Source: Candidatus Moraniibacteriota bacterium
GTDB lineage: Bacteria > Patescibacteriota > Minisyncoccia > Moranbacterales > GCA-2747515
Direction of reading: 5' to 3'
Assembly (NCBI GenBank): GCA_030592425.1
Contig: JAUVJK010000008.1
Span: 1 to 21,291, forward strand
DNA: 21,291 nt
A program made the position numbers and the translations under genes. The notes under the pieces are model-generated. The model saw only the letters and a list, made by a program, of their open reading frames with translations, did not search any database and had not been told where the DNA came from. Within the stretch, counting starts at the first letter, position 1, and each line of letters starts with the position of its first letter. Below are positions 8,501 to 14,392 of the stretch, piece after piece.

Positions 8501-8853
8501 GCACTCTTTTCTTGAGGGGGTGTTTCTTTTGGTATTTTTTCAACATCTTCTTGCTCATTGATGGTAATTTTCTCTTCCTTTTCTTCCGATTCTGGCTGTG
8601 GAGAAATCTCTTTTTCTATTTTAGTTTCCTCTTCTTTCTCAGTAGATATCTCAGTAGGCGACTCTTCGGATGTCTCAGTCTCTTTTTCTGTGCCTGTACC
8701 TGATGTTGTCGTAGAGATATCGTCGGCTGAGATTTGTTGTGCAATAAAAAAAGCGGCACAGATACTCCACAGAGCAATAAACGCGCCACTTTTATTAAAC
8801 AAAGAACATCTATTTGTTTTGTTGTTTTTGTGGAATATCATATGTTGAGCCAT
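5530..8853 (-). CDS. Secreted multi-domain lamin-tail (LTD) / PKD surface protein
   Basis: 1107 residues. A hydrophobic stretch (about 23-39) ending QQISA looks like a Sec signal peptide cleaved near residue 43. Residues 45-225 are a low-complexity acidic linker (E, T, S, P), twice containing PTEISTE. Then come repeated beta-sandwich lamin-tail domains, each opening with a 'hxhNEIhPNPxG...EYIELYNP' motif: about 228-400, 428-548, 563-683, 694-814 and a divergent one at 908-1015. A PKD domain (822-902, core WDFGDG and YTETGTYDVSVRIQD) sits before the last. The C-terminus (about 1085-1107) is hydrophobic and could insert in the membrane. Bacterial LTDs are common in extracellular, adhesive or nuclease-linked proteins; no catalytic domain is seen here, so adhesion or cell-surface scaffolding is an inference. 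The first ATG overlaps the upstream PH gene by 44 bases; ATG at 8841 or TTG at 8802 (8 bases after the PH stop) are alternatives. Confidence 0.88.
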   Translation of the reverse strand: MAQHMIFHKNNKTNRCSLFNKSGAFIALWSICAAFFIAQQISADDISTTTSGTGTEKETETSEESPTEISTEKEEETKIEKEISPQPESEEKEEKITINEQEDVEKIPKETPPQEKSAPETPTEISTEEAETLQDDEKSQDDGIVDELLTADEKPESINKDILTDASAESTKNTPPQLQQDTTDKGSLQTEKKTITSPDKTTYVITNSEEEIPQENILLEEEEDDASADIVISEIHINGTNDWIELYNQTDTPIDLAAQKYRIERATKSGGDPKYYLEIGNTSHGIFPHGTTIEKNGYYLITDEDAPNEITNIADAIIHKKRSFTLTKDNTIYLATGSVGKPHSEYHEDNDIVDYIGYGKAVQYEGQPANNPHTGESLIRKNDNSCLIDTNNNSDDFITTNKPTPTNSRGEADNDPDEETSIIDYEKFGIHLNEIFPNPKGSDKKGYEFIEIINTGSQKVDISAWEIETISKNGVSKRKTLSDINKENMQLLPGGLRDFPFSLTNSFFTIRLYAPDGNLIDETAYNNAKEGKSWNYHKNNWYWTEPTPGRKNQEDPQTKDYPRIRINEILPDPRFNEQKNEFIELYNPTNKPVKLRDWVIKDATKTGHYSFASEVIPPMGYLVIYRSTFKFALNNTSKETLSLIAPNDKLISTISYIRAREGQSFNYHESLWYWTQKTPWKKNGESPLTKNYPFIFINEILPNPIGLENENEYIELYNPNNYTVSLSGWALSDSSKTGLYVMPHGTQIYAHSFVVIYRRDFSFALNNSGGETISLLAPNTKIKSFVSYKKAREEISYNFTGEQWRWSKHLTPGRKNIFNNLPEITRFDTDKKAYRDVYVNFRIKAKDRDHEELKVRWDFGDGRKSYLWKTRHKYTETGTYDVSVRIQDESEEITKKFQVFVKKYPRRKVSIIAILPNPAGKDVEGEYIIIENESKKKIKLRGWSIATGSTEKKLVNHPIREKITAQAQTSQKVTRKHAAITLPNKKGVVELRRPDGSTADTVLYERATSIKDDVLYMKINGIWTWIEPLSAMSTKLRSLDINASNQIIATAFANEHSLSQRQNGSILDARSEQITTNHLHISSLRTFFEKILSSLTIILHKILIWFT
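8470..8658 (-). repeat. Two identical 21-bp direct copies in the acidic linker
   Basis: The same 21 bases occur at 8470-8490 and 8638-8658, inside the lamin-tail gene; both encode the peptide PTEISTE in the same frame. They are 168 bases (56 codons) apart. This is probably a remnant of internal duplication in the low-complexity region and could mediate length variation by recombination or slippage. Confidence 0.8.
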
Positions 8854-9388
8854 AAGACTTTTTGTCTATAATCTTGCGATGTTGTTCCATAAGGCGTGCA
8901 CGAATCTTGTAGGGATTTGGCACATTATGAAATGTGAAGCGTGTTTCTTCGGCAGCTGTCTGTGCGTGCACGTTGCCATAGTTCAAGATTGTGGAGAAAA
9001 AGCCTTCTACTTCAGTTGTGATATCCTCGATTTTTGAGAATTGCAATTCACTCACATGACGAACAAAAAGACCTTTTTGTTCGATATTGATCACACGCTG
9101 GGTCGTGATGATCCAAATATCAAGGTAATAATCAGTCCAGATAAGAAAACAATAGAGCCACAGCAGGATCAAAATAAATGTTTGGATGAAAAAGAAGATC
9201 GGTATAGAGGCTTCCGATGTGAAATCATCAAAAATTAATGGAATCGCAAGGAAGCTCATGAGTGTGAGAGCAAGAATACCAAGTACTGGGAGATATTGTA
9301 AAAAAATATCAAACCAATGTCTATGAACAATACGGAGTATATGTTCGTCTTTTGTGAGGTTGGAAAAATGAAAATCCTGTGGTTTCAT
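8810..9388 (-). CDS. Bacterial PH-domain (bPH2/YdbS-like) membrane protein
   Basis: 192-residue protein with an N-terminal cytoplasmic segment containing 'DEHILRIVHRHWFDIF', two adjacent transmembrane helices (about 30-54 and 62-86), and a C-terminal bacterial pleckstrin-homology-like domain (about 88-172; 'YYLDIWIITTQRVINIEQKGLFVRHVSELQFSKIEDIT'). This two-TM-plus-bPH2 layout is standard for the YdbS/YdbT type. The molecular role is not established; PH-like domains often mediate oligomerisation or membrane binding. It lies between the small two-TM gene (9-base gap) and the lamin-tail gene, whose annotated ATG overlaps its 3' end. Confidence 0.87.
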   Translation of the reverse strand: MKPQDFHFSNLTKDEHILRIVHRHWFDIFLQYLPVLGILALTLMSFLAIPLIFDDFTSEASIPIFFFIQTFILILLWLYCFLIWTDYYLDIWIITTQRVINIEQKGLFVRHVSELQFSKIEDITTEVEGFFSTILNYGNVHAQTAAEETRFTFHNVPNPYKIRARLMEQHRKIIDKKSYGSTYDIPQKQQNK

Positions 9389-9397
9389 GAAATTTTT

Positions 9398-9622
9398 TTA
9401 AAAAGAAATTGGAGAGCGTGTAACATCATCAAATGGAATGGAGAAAAAAACAATAGCATTGATCACAACAAGTATAATCGTGACAACGACAAAGAAGACG
9501 ATCAATGGTCTGGTTAATTTTTGATTGATCGAATAGCGTCTAAGGTGATAGACGATAAAAAAACTAGCAAGACCTATAAGGCAAATAAAAACGAAGTACA
9601 GAAGAATAAAGAGGGGATTCAT
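9398..9622 (-). CDS. Small two-TM membrane protein of unknown function
   Basis: 74 residues with two strongly hydrophobic helices (about 4-26 and 39-63) separated by a basic loop (HLRRYSINQKLTR), and a short polar tail. It resembles no enzyme. Its ATG overlaps the ruvB stop as ATGA (9619-9622), and it ends 9 bases before the PH-domain gene. Both facts argue for a real, co-translated gene rather than a chance reading frame. The loop charge predicts that the loop faces the cytoplasm with both ends outside. It may partner the neighbouring PH-domain membrane protein; that is inference from position only. Confidence 0.7.
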   Translation of the reverse strand: MNPLFILLYFVFICLIGLASFFIVYHLRRYSINQKLTRPLIVFFVVVTIILVVINAIVFFSIPFDDVTRSPISF

Positions 9623-10695
9623 AAAAATAATTTTTTAGCGGGAGAATTTTTTGGTCGTCCGAGATGCTCGTAGGCAAGGTCCGTTGCGATGCGACCACGC
9701 GGAGAGCGCAACAACAGACCAAGCTGTACAAGATAGGGTTCATAAACATCCTCGATCGTCTGCATTTCTTCAGATGTTGCCATAGCAAGTGTATGAAGGC
9801 CGACTGGCCCACCATTAAACTTGTCAATGAGTGTCTCAATAATCCTGCGGTCCGTTGGCTCAAGTCCAAGATCATCGATATCTAGAAGGGCAAGGGCTTC
9901 ACGCGCTACAGCGCTATCAATTGAGCCTCTATTATGGACATCTGCAAAGTCACGCGCACGTTTCAAGAGGCGATTTGCGACGCGTGGCGTTTGACGTGAC
10001 GCGCGGGAAAGCTCCTGAGCACCATCATCTTCCAAGGAACAGTCTAAAAGTACAGCAGAGCGTTTGAGGATCTCTGTGATGTCATTTTGTTCATAGAACT
10101 CAAGGCGGTGAATAGCACCAAAACGATCACGGAGAGGATTACTGAGTGCGCCAAGCTTTGTTGTCGCGCCAACGAGGGTAAATTGCGGAAGATCAAGTTG
10201 AAGAGTGTGAGCTGAAGGTCCTTTGCCGACGACAATATCAAGTTTGTGATCCTCCATAGCGGGATAGAGGATTTCCTCGACGGATTTATTGAGGCGATGA
10301 ATCTCATCAATAAAGAGAATATCGCCATCTTGAAGATTGGTGAGGATCGATCCGAGATCGCCAATGCGCTCAATAGCTGGGCCTGATGTTGTTTTGATGG
10401 CAACGCCCATTTCTTTTGCGATGATGTTGGCAATTGTCGTTTTTCCGAGCCCCGCTGGTCCATAAAAGATAACATGATCAATTGCCTCATCGCGTTTCTT
10501 AGCCGCTTCAATAAAGATACGCAAGTTCTTTTTCATCTTTTTCTGACCGATATAATCATCAAATGACTGTGGTCGAAGTGCACGATCAACGCCACCTTCT
10601 TTTGGAAGACTTTGCTCTTGCGTTATTTTATCGGGTAACTCTTTTTCTTTTGTTGTAATATCTTCTTTTTCTGTGGAGGATGAGGTTGTGATCAT
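9619..10695 (-). CDS. ruvB: Holliday junction branch migration ATPase RuvB
   Basis: AAA+ motor that drives branch migration with RuvA. From ATG 10695 the protein has 358 residues. Walker A is GPAGLGKTT (79-87) and Walker B is ILFIDEIH (126-133). Other RuvB marks are RPQSFDDYIGQ (41-51), the sensor region GATTKLGALSNPLRDRFGA, and the winged-helix ending LLRSPRGRIATDLAYEHLG. The first 35 residues are polar and low-complexity, longer than usual. An in-frame GTG at 10782 would add 29 residues, but it falls within a predicted -10 element, so transcripts should begin downstream of it. ruvB heads a transcription unit with the small TM, PH and lamin-tail genes. ruvA is not adjacent. Confidence 0.95.
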   Translation of the reverse strand: MITTSSSTEKEDITTKEKELPDKITQEQSLPKEGGVDRALRPQSFDDYIGQKKMKKNLRIFIEAAKKRDEAIDHVIFYGPAGLGKTTIANIIAKEMGVAIKTTSGPAIERIGDLGSILTNLQDGDILFIDEIHRLNKSVEEILYPAMEDHKLDIVVGKGPSAHTLQLDLPQFTLVGATTKLGALSNPLRDRFGAIHRLEFYEQNDITEILKRSAVLLDCSLEDDGAQELSRASRQTPRVANRLLKRARDFADVHNRGSIDSAVAREALALLDIDDLGLEPTDRRIIETLIDKFNGGPVGLHTLAMATSEEMQTIEDVYEPYLVQLGLLLRSPRGRIATDLAYEHLGRPKNSPAKKLFL

Positions 10696-10780
10696 ACAGG
10701 TGTGCAGATAAGTAAAAAAATGGCTTAGATTCTTGGAGAAAAAGGAAGTTTGATGGTTACTGTTGTCATTTAATGATTTC

Positions 10781-10809
10781 ACTATAACATCTCTTGACAG
10801 GAATTGAAA
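10781..10809 (-). promoter_or_regulatory. Predicted ruvB promoter
   Basis: On the minus strand, extended -10 TGT-TATAGT (10789-10781) with a weak -35 TTTCAA (10809-10804) at a 17-bp spacing. Start predicted near 10774, giving a leader of about 79 nt before ATG 10695. It overlaps the divergent plus-strand promoter of the non-coding RNA (TTGACA at 10794-10799 lies inside its spacer). Confidence 0.45.
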
Positions 10810-10822
10810 GATATGCTAAGAT
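10794..10822 (+). promoter_or_regulatory. Strong predicted promoter of the non-coding RNA
   Basis: Perfect -35 TTGACA (10794-10799), 17-bp spacer, and -10 TAAGAT (10817-10822) with TGC directly before it (extended -10). Start predicted near 10829. No credible plus-strand protein gene follows, but a structured region and an intrinsic terminator do. Confidence 0.7.
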
Positions 10823-10828
10823 TGCTTG

Positions 10829-11153
10829 TCGGTAAGAAAGTTAACAATTTAAGCAGTTGTCTGTTTTCTTCTGTAGACAGGTGGAGCGTCCTATCTTTTC
10901 GCTTCACTCGGAAGCTTTTTTGCCCAGATCGGGCAGGGTGGTCCCATTCTTGCTTCAATAGCGTTTGTGTGATATTCGGTGATATTGATACTCACCTTAG
11001 ATCCACTTTTGTGCGTTATGGAGACAGGATGGGACTGCGCTGTACCTCGACATTGCTTCTCCCGCATCGCCATCGGCTTTGCGGTCTCGTCTACAGAATA
11101 AAGCAGGGAAATAAAAACCATCACATTGCTCTTGAGCGACGTGATGGTTTTTT
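10829..11153 (+). ncRNA. Structured non-coding RNA of unrecognised class
   Basis: About 325 nt between a consensus promoter and an intrinsic terminator; the only plus-strand reading frame across it is cysteine-rich and does not look like protein. Helices found by eye: closing helix TTCTGTAGAC (10869-10878) with GTCTACAGAA (11089-11098), 10 perfect pairs 210 bases apart; 10881-10888 with 10900-10907 (8 bp); 10910-10915 with 11055-11060; 10921-10925 with 10931-10935; 10938-10950 with 11026-11038 (13 bp with three to four G-U); 10978-10982 with 10992-10996 (approximate); and 11062-11066 with 11080-11084. These nest consistently. A local hairpin, 10858-10863 with 10874-10879, would compete with the closing helix. 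I found no tmRNA 3' tRNA-like end, no RNase P GGAAAGUCC core, no SRP helix-8 motif and no 6S-like layout. Its base composition is less A/T-rich than the flanks. Confidence 0.65.
11113..11153 (+). terminator. Strong intrinsic terminator of the non-coding RNA
   Basis: AAACCATCAC (11115-11124) pairs with GTGATGGTTT (11141-11150). Inside it TTGC pairs with GCGA around a TCTTGA loop with one A-C mismatch, and the stem is followed by a T run to 11153. The upstream A-run (11113-11117) gives a shorter T run on the other strand, so it may also stop read-through from gspE. Confidence 0.85.
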
Positions 11154-11183
11154 AATTGTTGAAAGTTATATTCAAATATATAT

Positions 11184-11211
11184 TTAAAGGGGTCATTAAT
11201 GACCCCTTTAA
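11184..11211. terminator. Perfect 28-bp palindrome, probable gspE terminator
   Basis: TTAAAGGGGTCATT (11184-11197) is followed directly by its exact reverse complement (to 11211). It lies 17 bases past the gspE stop. The minus-strand transcript would form a long hairpin with a short ATTAAT-centred loop, followed by an A/U-rich but not pure U stretch. This is consistent with a terminator or RNA 3'-end-stabilising hairpin. A protein-binding palindrome is the alternative. Confidence 0.6.
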
Positions 11212-11228
11212 TGTGGACAATTATTTTT

Positions 11229-14200
11229 TTATTCAGTAGTGACACGTTCGATCTCATCGAGCGTTGTTTCGCCTTCGAGAACTTTAAGTACACCATCTTG
11301 GAACATTGTAAGCATGCCTTCTTCAATCGCCTTTTCTTTGAGTTCATCAATAAGTGCTCCGTGGGCAATCATTAACTCAAGTTCTTTACTGAGGACGAAT
11401 ACTTCACTGACAACAGTGCGACCAGAAAAACCAATACCATTACATTTGTCACAACTACCAGGTTCATAGATATGTTTTAGCTCTGGAATGGTAACATCTG
11501 ATTTAGGGGAAATCGTTTTGATCACATTTTCGATACGCTCTTTTTGGTCACCCTCAAGAGAAATCTTTTTTTTGCAGTTGCAGAGACGTCGGACAAGTCG
11601 CTGTGCCATAAAGGCATTGATTGCGCTGATGATATCATCTGGACGGACATTCATATTGAGGAGTCGTTGCACAGAACCGACAGCATCATTTGTATGAAGT
11701 GTAGAGAGGATGAGATGTCCTGTAAGAGCTGCTTGGAGGGCGATTGTTGCGGTTTCTTCATCGCGGATCTCACCAATCATCATTGTATCAGGATCCTGAC
11801 GCAGGAGTGACCGCAGAGCAGTTGGAAATGTGTACCCATCTTCTTGATTGACTTGTGTTTGTAAAATACCATCGAGCTGGTATTCGATCGGGTCTTCAAC
11901 AGTAATGATCTTTACGGAGGGGTTATTAAGGATGCGTAAGAGGCTGTAGAGCGTTGTTGTTTTACCAGAACCAGTTGGTCCTGTATTAAGGAAAACGCCA
12001 TATGGTTTTTTGACTTCATGCAATATTTTTTTAAGGTTTTCTTTACGGATACCCAATTTTTCAATATCAAGATCAACTGCTGCTGTATTGAGGAGGCGCA
12101 TCACAACAGTTTCTCCAAAGCCGCCGAGGATGATCGATACACGGACGTCGATCTTGTCGGTAATCTCATCCTCTTTATTATTCGCAACATCGATACGAAA
12201 ACGACTATCTTTTACACCTTCACGTACTTGTGTTTTGATGCCACTGAGCAACTTAATTTGGCCAATCAGCGCTGGATACTCTGTAATGGGAATTGTCGCA
12301 ATTGTTTGCAAAACACCATCAAGGCGTAAACGAATCGTTACTTCTTTCTCTTGTGGCTCGACATGAATATCTGCAGCTTTGAGGTGAAGTGCAATCGCAA
12401 GAATATGTTGGAGAACTTCCTTCTGATTTGTGCCAGCGACCATTTCAGCTGTCTTTTCAAATGATTCGACAGCATTTTCTGCAGCGGCGAAGTCATCTTT
12501 GTTCACGAGTACAGAGCGAGAAAGTGATTGTGATACAAGGTTTTCATACATTTCTGATAGAAAATCTCCTTCAGCCGTAACGCGCGAAACCTCTTCCATA
12601 GAGGTTATACCTTCCAGTGCTTTGAGAACACCATCTTGGGTCATTGTAAGCATTCCATCTTCCATTGCTTGTCGCATGATATCTGTCTCACCAGCCATGT
12701 CCATGATCAGTCGCTCGATATTTTCATTCATCGTAAGGATCTCATAGATCCCAATGCGGCCTTTGTAGCCTGTTCCATGACACTTGTCACATCCTTTTGC
12801 GCGATAGAGTTCTGTCACATCATTTGGAATCTCTACTTGAGATTTTGGGGAGATCAATGTGAGCATCTTTTTGATCGATTCAAGTGTTTCATCGGCAGGA
12901 ATATACTTTTCTTTGCATTCATTGCAGAGCGTTCGTACAAGTCGTTGTGCCATAAAAGCATTAACAGCTGGTGGAATCAGCGTTGGTTTAACACCAAGCT
13001 CAAAAAGTCGTGGGATTGTCGCAGCTGCATTATTTGTATGAAGTGTTGAAAGGACGAGATGTCCTGTGAGCGCAGCATTAATAGCAATATCAGCTGTTTC
13101 TTCATCGCGGATCTCGCCAACAAGGATCGTGTCTGGATCTTGGCGAACAATCGCACGCAATCCCTTTGCAAAAGTATAGCCGCGATTCTTTGATACTTCT
13201 GTCTGTGTTATGCCCTTTACTTTGTATTCTACAGGATCTTCAATGGTAATGATCTTTGTTTCTGGAGAGTTGATGTGATGCAAGAGAGAATAGAGAGTTG
13301 TTGTTTTTCCGGAGCCAGTTGGGCCAGTTGTGAGAATGAGACCATTGGATTTCTCAGCTTGTTTACGTAATTGTGTGTACATGAGTCCGCGTAGACCTAG
13401 TTGATCCATATCAACAAGAATATTCGATTTATTGAGGAGACGCATAACGATGCTCTCGCCAGTTTTGTCAGGGATGATCGATACGCGGATATCCACATCA
13501 TTGTCACCAATTTTAATATCAAAATGACCATCTTGTGCAATATTATTGAGATTGATCTTCATCTTGCTCATCAACTTAATGCGTGAAACAACCAATTTAT
13601 AAACACTTCGTGGAAAGAAAATGATGTCTTGTAAAATACCATCGATACGATAGCGCAAACGAATGGCATCTTCTTGTGATTCTAAATGAATATCACTCGC
13701 ATCCATTTTTACACCGCCAGCAAGGATAATATTGATGATGTCGGTTGTTGGGACTTCTGTAATGCGATTCTTTAACTTTGCAAGATCTTGAAGTTCTGTT
13801 TCGAAGTTATCAATGTCATCTTCAGACAGTGTAAGTCCTAGTGTTTCAATTGATTCAATAAAAAAGGCGCTATTATATTGTGCAAGCGCTTTATCAAGTG
13901 AGGATCGTGAAACAACATATAATTGAATTTCCCAACCTCTTTCTTTTTCAATGTCTGCGATAAATTGTGTTAATTCTTTACTTTGAGGATCTGTTGTTGC
14001 AAGTCGAATCTTCTTATTGCTTCGCAAAAAAATAGCGGCATTATTTTTTCTTGCATCAACTTCCTTTATAAGACTTACATCATCAACGATAACAGGAATG
14101 AGGTGGAGGTCGATATAGAGAAGATTAAGTTTTTTGGCGAGGAGAGATGCTTTTTGCTCAGCAGATTTTGTGTGTAATTTTTTCAGTGTGCGTTCGGTTT

Positions 14201-14252
14201 TTTTGATGCGATCTTGACTTTTTTCAGAGCGCTCTTGTAGAACTTTAACCAT
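11229..14252 (-). CDS. Tandem (double) GspE/PilB-type secretion/pilus ATPase
   Basis: 1007 residues holding two complete type II secretion/type IV pilus ATPase modules, where PilB or GspE normally has one (about 550-600). Residues 40-150 are a single divergent T2SSE N-terminal domain. Module 1: Walker A GPTGSGKTTT (310-319), IEDPVEY (337-343), Asp box and Walker B RQDPDTILVGEIRDEET (370-386), His box LTGHLVLSTLHTN (395-407), and zinc site CNEC (443-446) plus CDKC (488-491). Module 2: Walker A (758-767), VEDPIEY, RQDPDTMMIGEIRDEET (818-834), LTGHLILSTLHTND, and CNC (891-893) plus CDKC (934-937). Both look catalytically intact; the second zinc site has CxC instead of CxxC. It should power pilus assembly or DNA uptake at the inner membrane. 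No other pilus gene is in the window. Neighbour spacing suggests its own promoter. Confidence 0.93.
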   Translation of the reverse strand: MVKVLQERSEKSQDRIKKTERTLKKLHTKSAEQKASLLAKKLNLLYIDLHLIPVIVDDVSLIKEVDARKNNAAIFLRSNKKIRLATTDPQSKELTQFIADIEKERGWEIQLYVVSRSSLDKALAQYNSAFFIESIETLGLTLSEDDIDNFETELQDLAKLKNRITEVPTTDIINIILAGGVKMDASDIHLESQEDAIRLRYRIDGILQDIIFFPRSVYKLVVSRIKLMSKMKINLNNIAQDGHFDIKIGDNDVDIRVSIIPDKTGESIVMRLLNKSNILVDMDQLGLRGLMYTQLRKQAEKSNGLILTTGPTGSGKTTTLYSLLHHINSPETKIITIEDPVEYKVKGITQTEVSKNRGYTFAKGLRAIVRQDPDTILVGEIRDEETADIAINAALTGHLVLSTLHTNNAAATIPRLFELGVKPTLIPPAVNAFMAQRLVRTLCNECKEKYIPADETLESIKKMLTLISPKSQVEIPNDVTELYRAKGCDKCHGTGYKGRIGIYEILTMNENIERLIMDMAGETDIMRQAMEDGMLTMTQDGVLKALEGITSMEEVSRVTAEGDFLSEMYENLVSQSLSRSVLVNKDDFAAAENAVESFEKTAEMVAGTNQKEVLQHILAIALHLKAADIHVEPQEKEVTIRLRLDGVLQTIATIPITEYPALIGQIKLLSGIKTQVREGVKDSRFRIDVANNKEDEITDKIDVRVSIILGGFGETVVMRLLNTAAVDLDIEKLGIRKENLKKILHEVKKPYGVFLNTGPTGSGKTTTLYSLLRILNNPSVKIITVEDPIEYQLDGILQTQVNQEDGYTFPTALRSLLRQDPDTMMIGEIRDEETATIALQAALTGHLILSTLHTNDAVGSVQRLLNMNVRPDDIISAINAFMAQRLVRRLCNCKKKISLEGDQKERIENVIKTISPKSDVTIPELKHIYEPGSCDKCNGIGFSGRTVVSEVFVLSKELELMIAHGALIDELKEKAIEEGMLTMFQDGVLKVLEGETTLDEIERVTTE

Positions 14253-14278
14253 ATTTTTTATTTTTTGAATATTTTTTC

Positions 14279-14333
14279 GTGTTTCTAATATCGAAAAACA
14301 CTATATTAGCATCGCTTTTCTTCCCTATAGTGT
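14279..14333. promoter_or_regulatory. gspE promoter/leader region with overlapping inverted repeats
   Basis: Three inverted repeats overlap in 55 bases: ACACTATA (14298-14305) with TATAGTGT (14326-14333); CTAATAT (14285-14291) with ATATTAG (14303-14309); GTGTTT (14279-14284) with AAACAC (14296-14301). Each excludes its neighbour. Two minus-strand promoters are possible: an extended -10 TGC-TAATAT (14311-14303) without a good -35, or TTGCTT (14357-14352) with TACACT (14334-14329) at 17 bp. The repeats therefore overlap the promoter or the beginning of the leader and could be an operator or a switching leader. Confidence 0.4.
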
Positions 14334-14392
14334 AGCGCATGTGGTACGTGAAAGCAAAGTATATGGTCTGCAATAGAGATATAAAAGTATGT

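Noticed and set aside
8461..8700. Mobile element or tandem repeat array in the lamin-tail gene
   Set aside because: Only two copies of a 21-bp unit within a low-complexity coding linker; no terminal repeats or transposase.
10696..10782. GTG start of RuvB at 10782
   Set aside because: Overlaps a predicted -10 element, and the added residues are polar and not RuvB-like.
10829..11153. tmRNA, RNase P, SRP or 6S RNA identity for the orphan RNA
   Set aside because: ACAGAA at 11093-11098 recalls an RNase P element, but it is part of a perfect helix and the partner core sequence is missing. No tRNA-like 3' end, SRP helix-8 motif or 6S bubble was found.
10804..11187. Plus-strand 127-residue frame across the ruvB-gspE gap
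   Set aside because: Cysteine- and arginine-rich with no family features, and it begins upstream of the predicted transcription start and ends past the terminator. The region folds as RNA instead.
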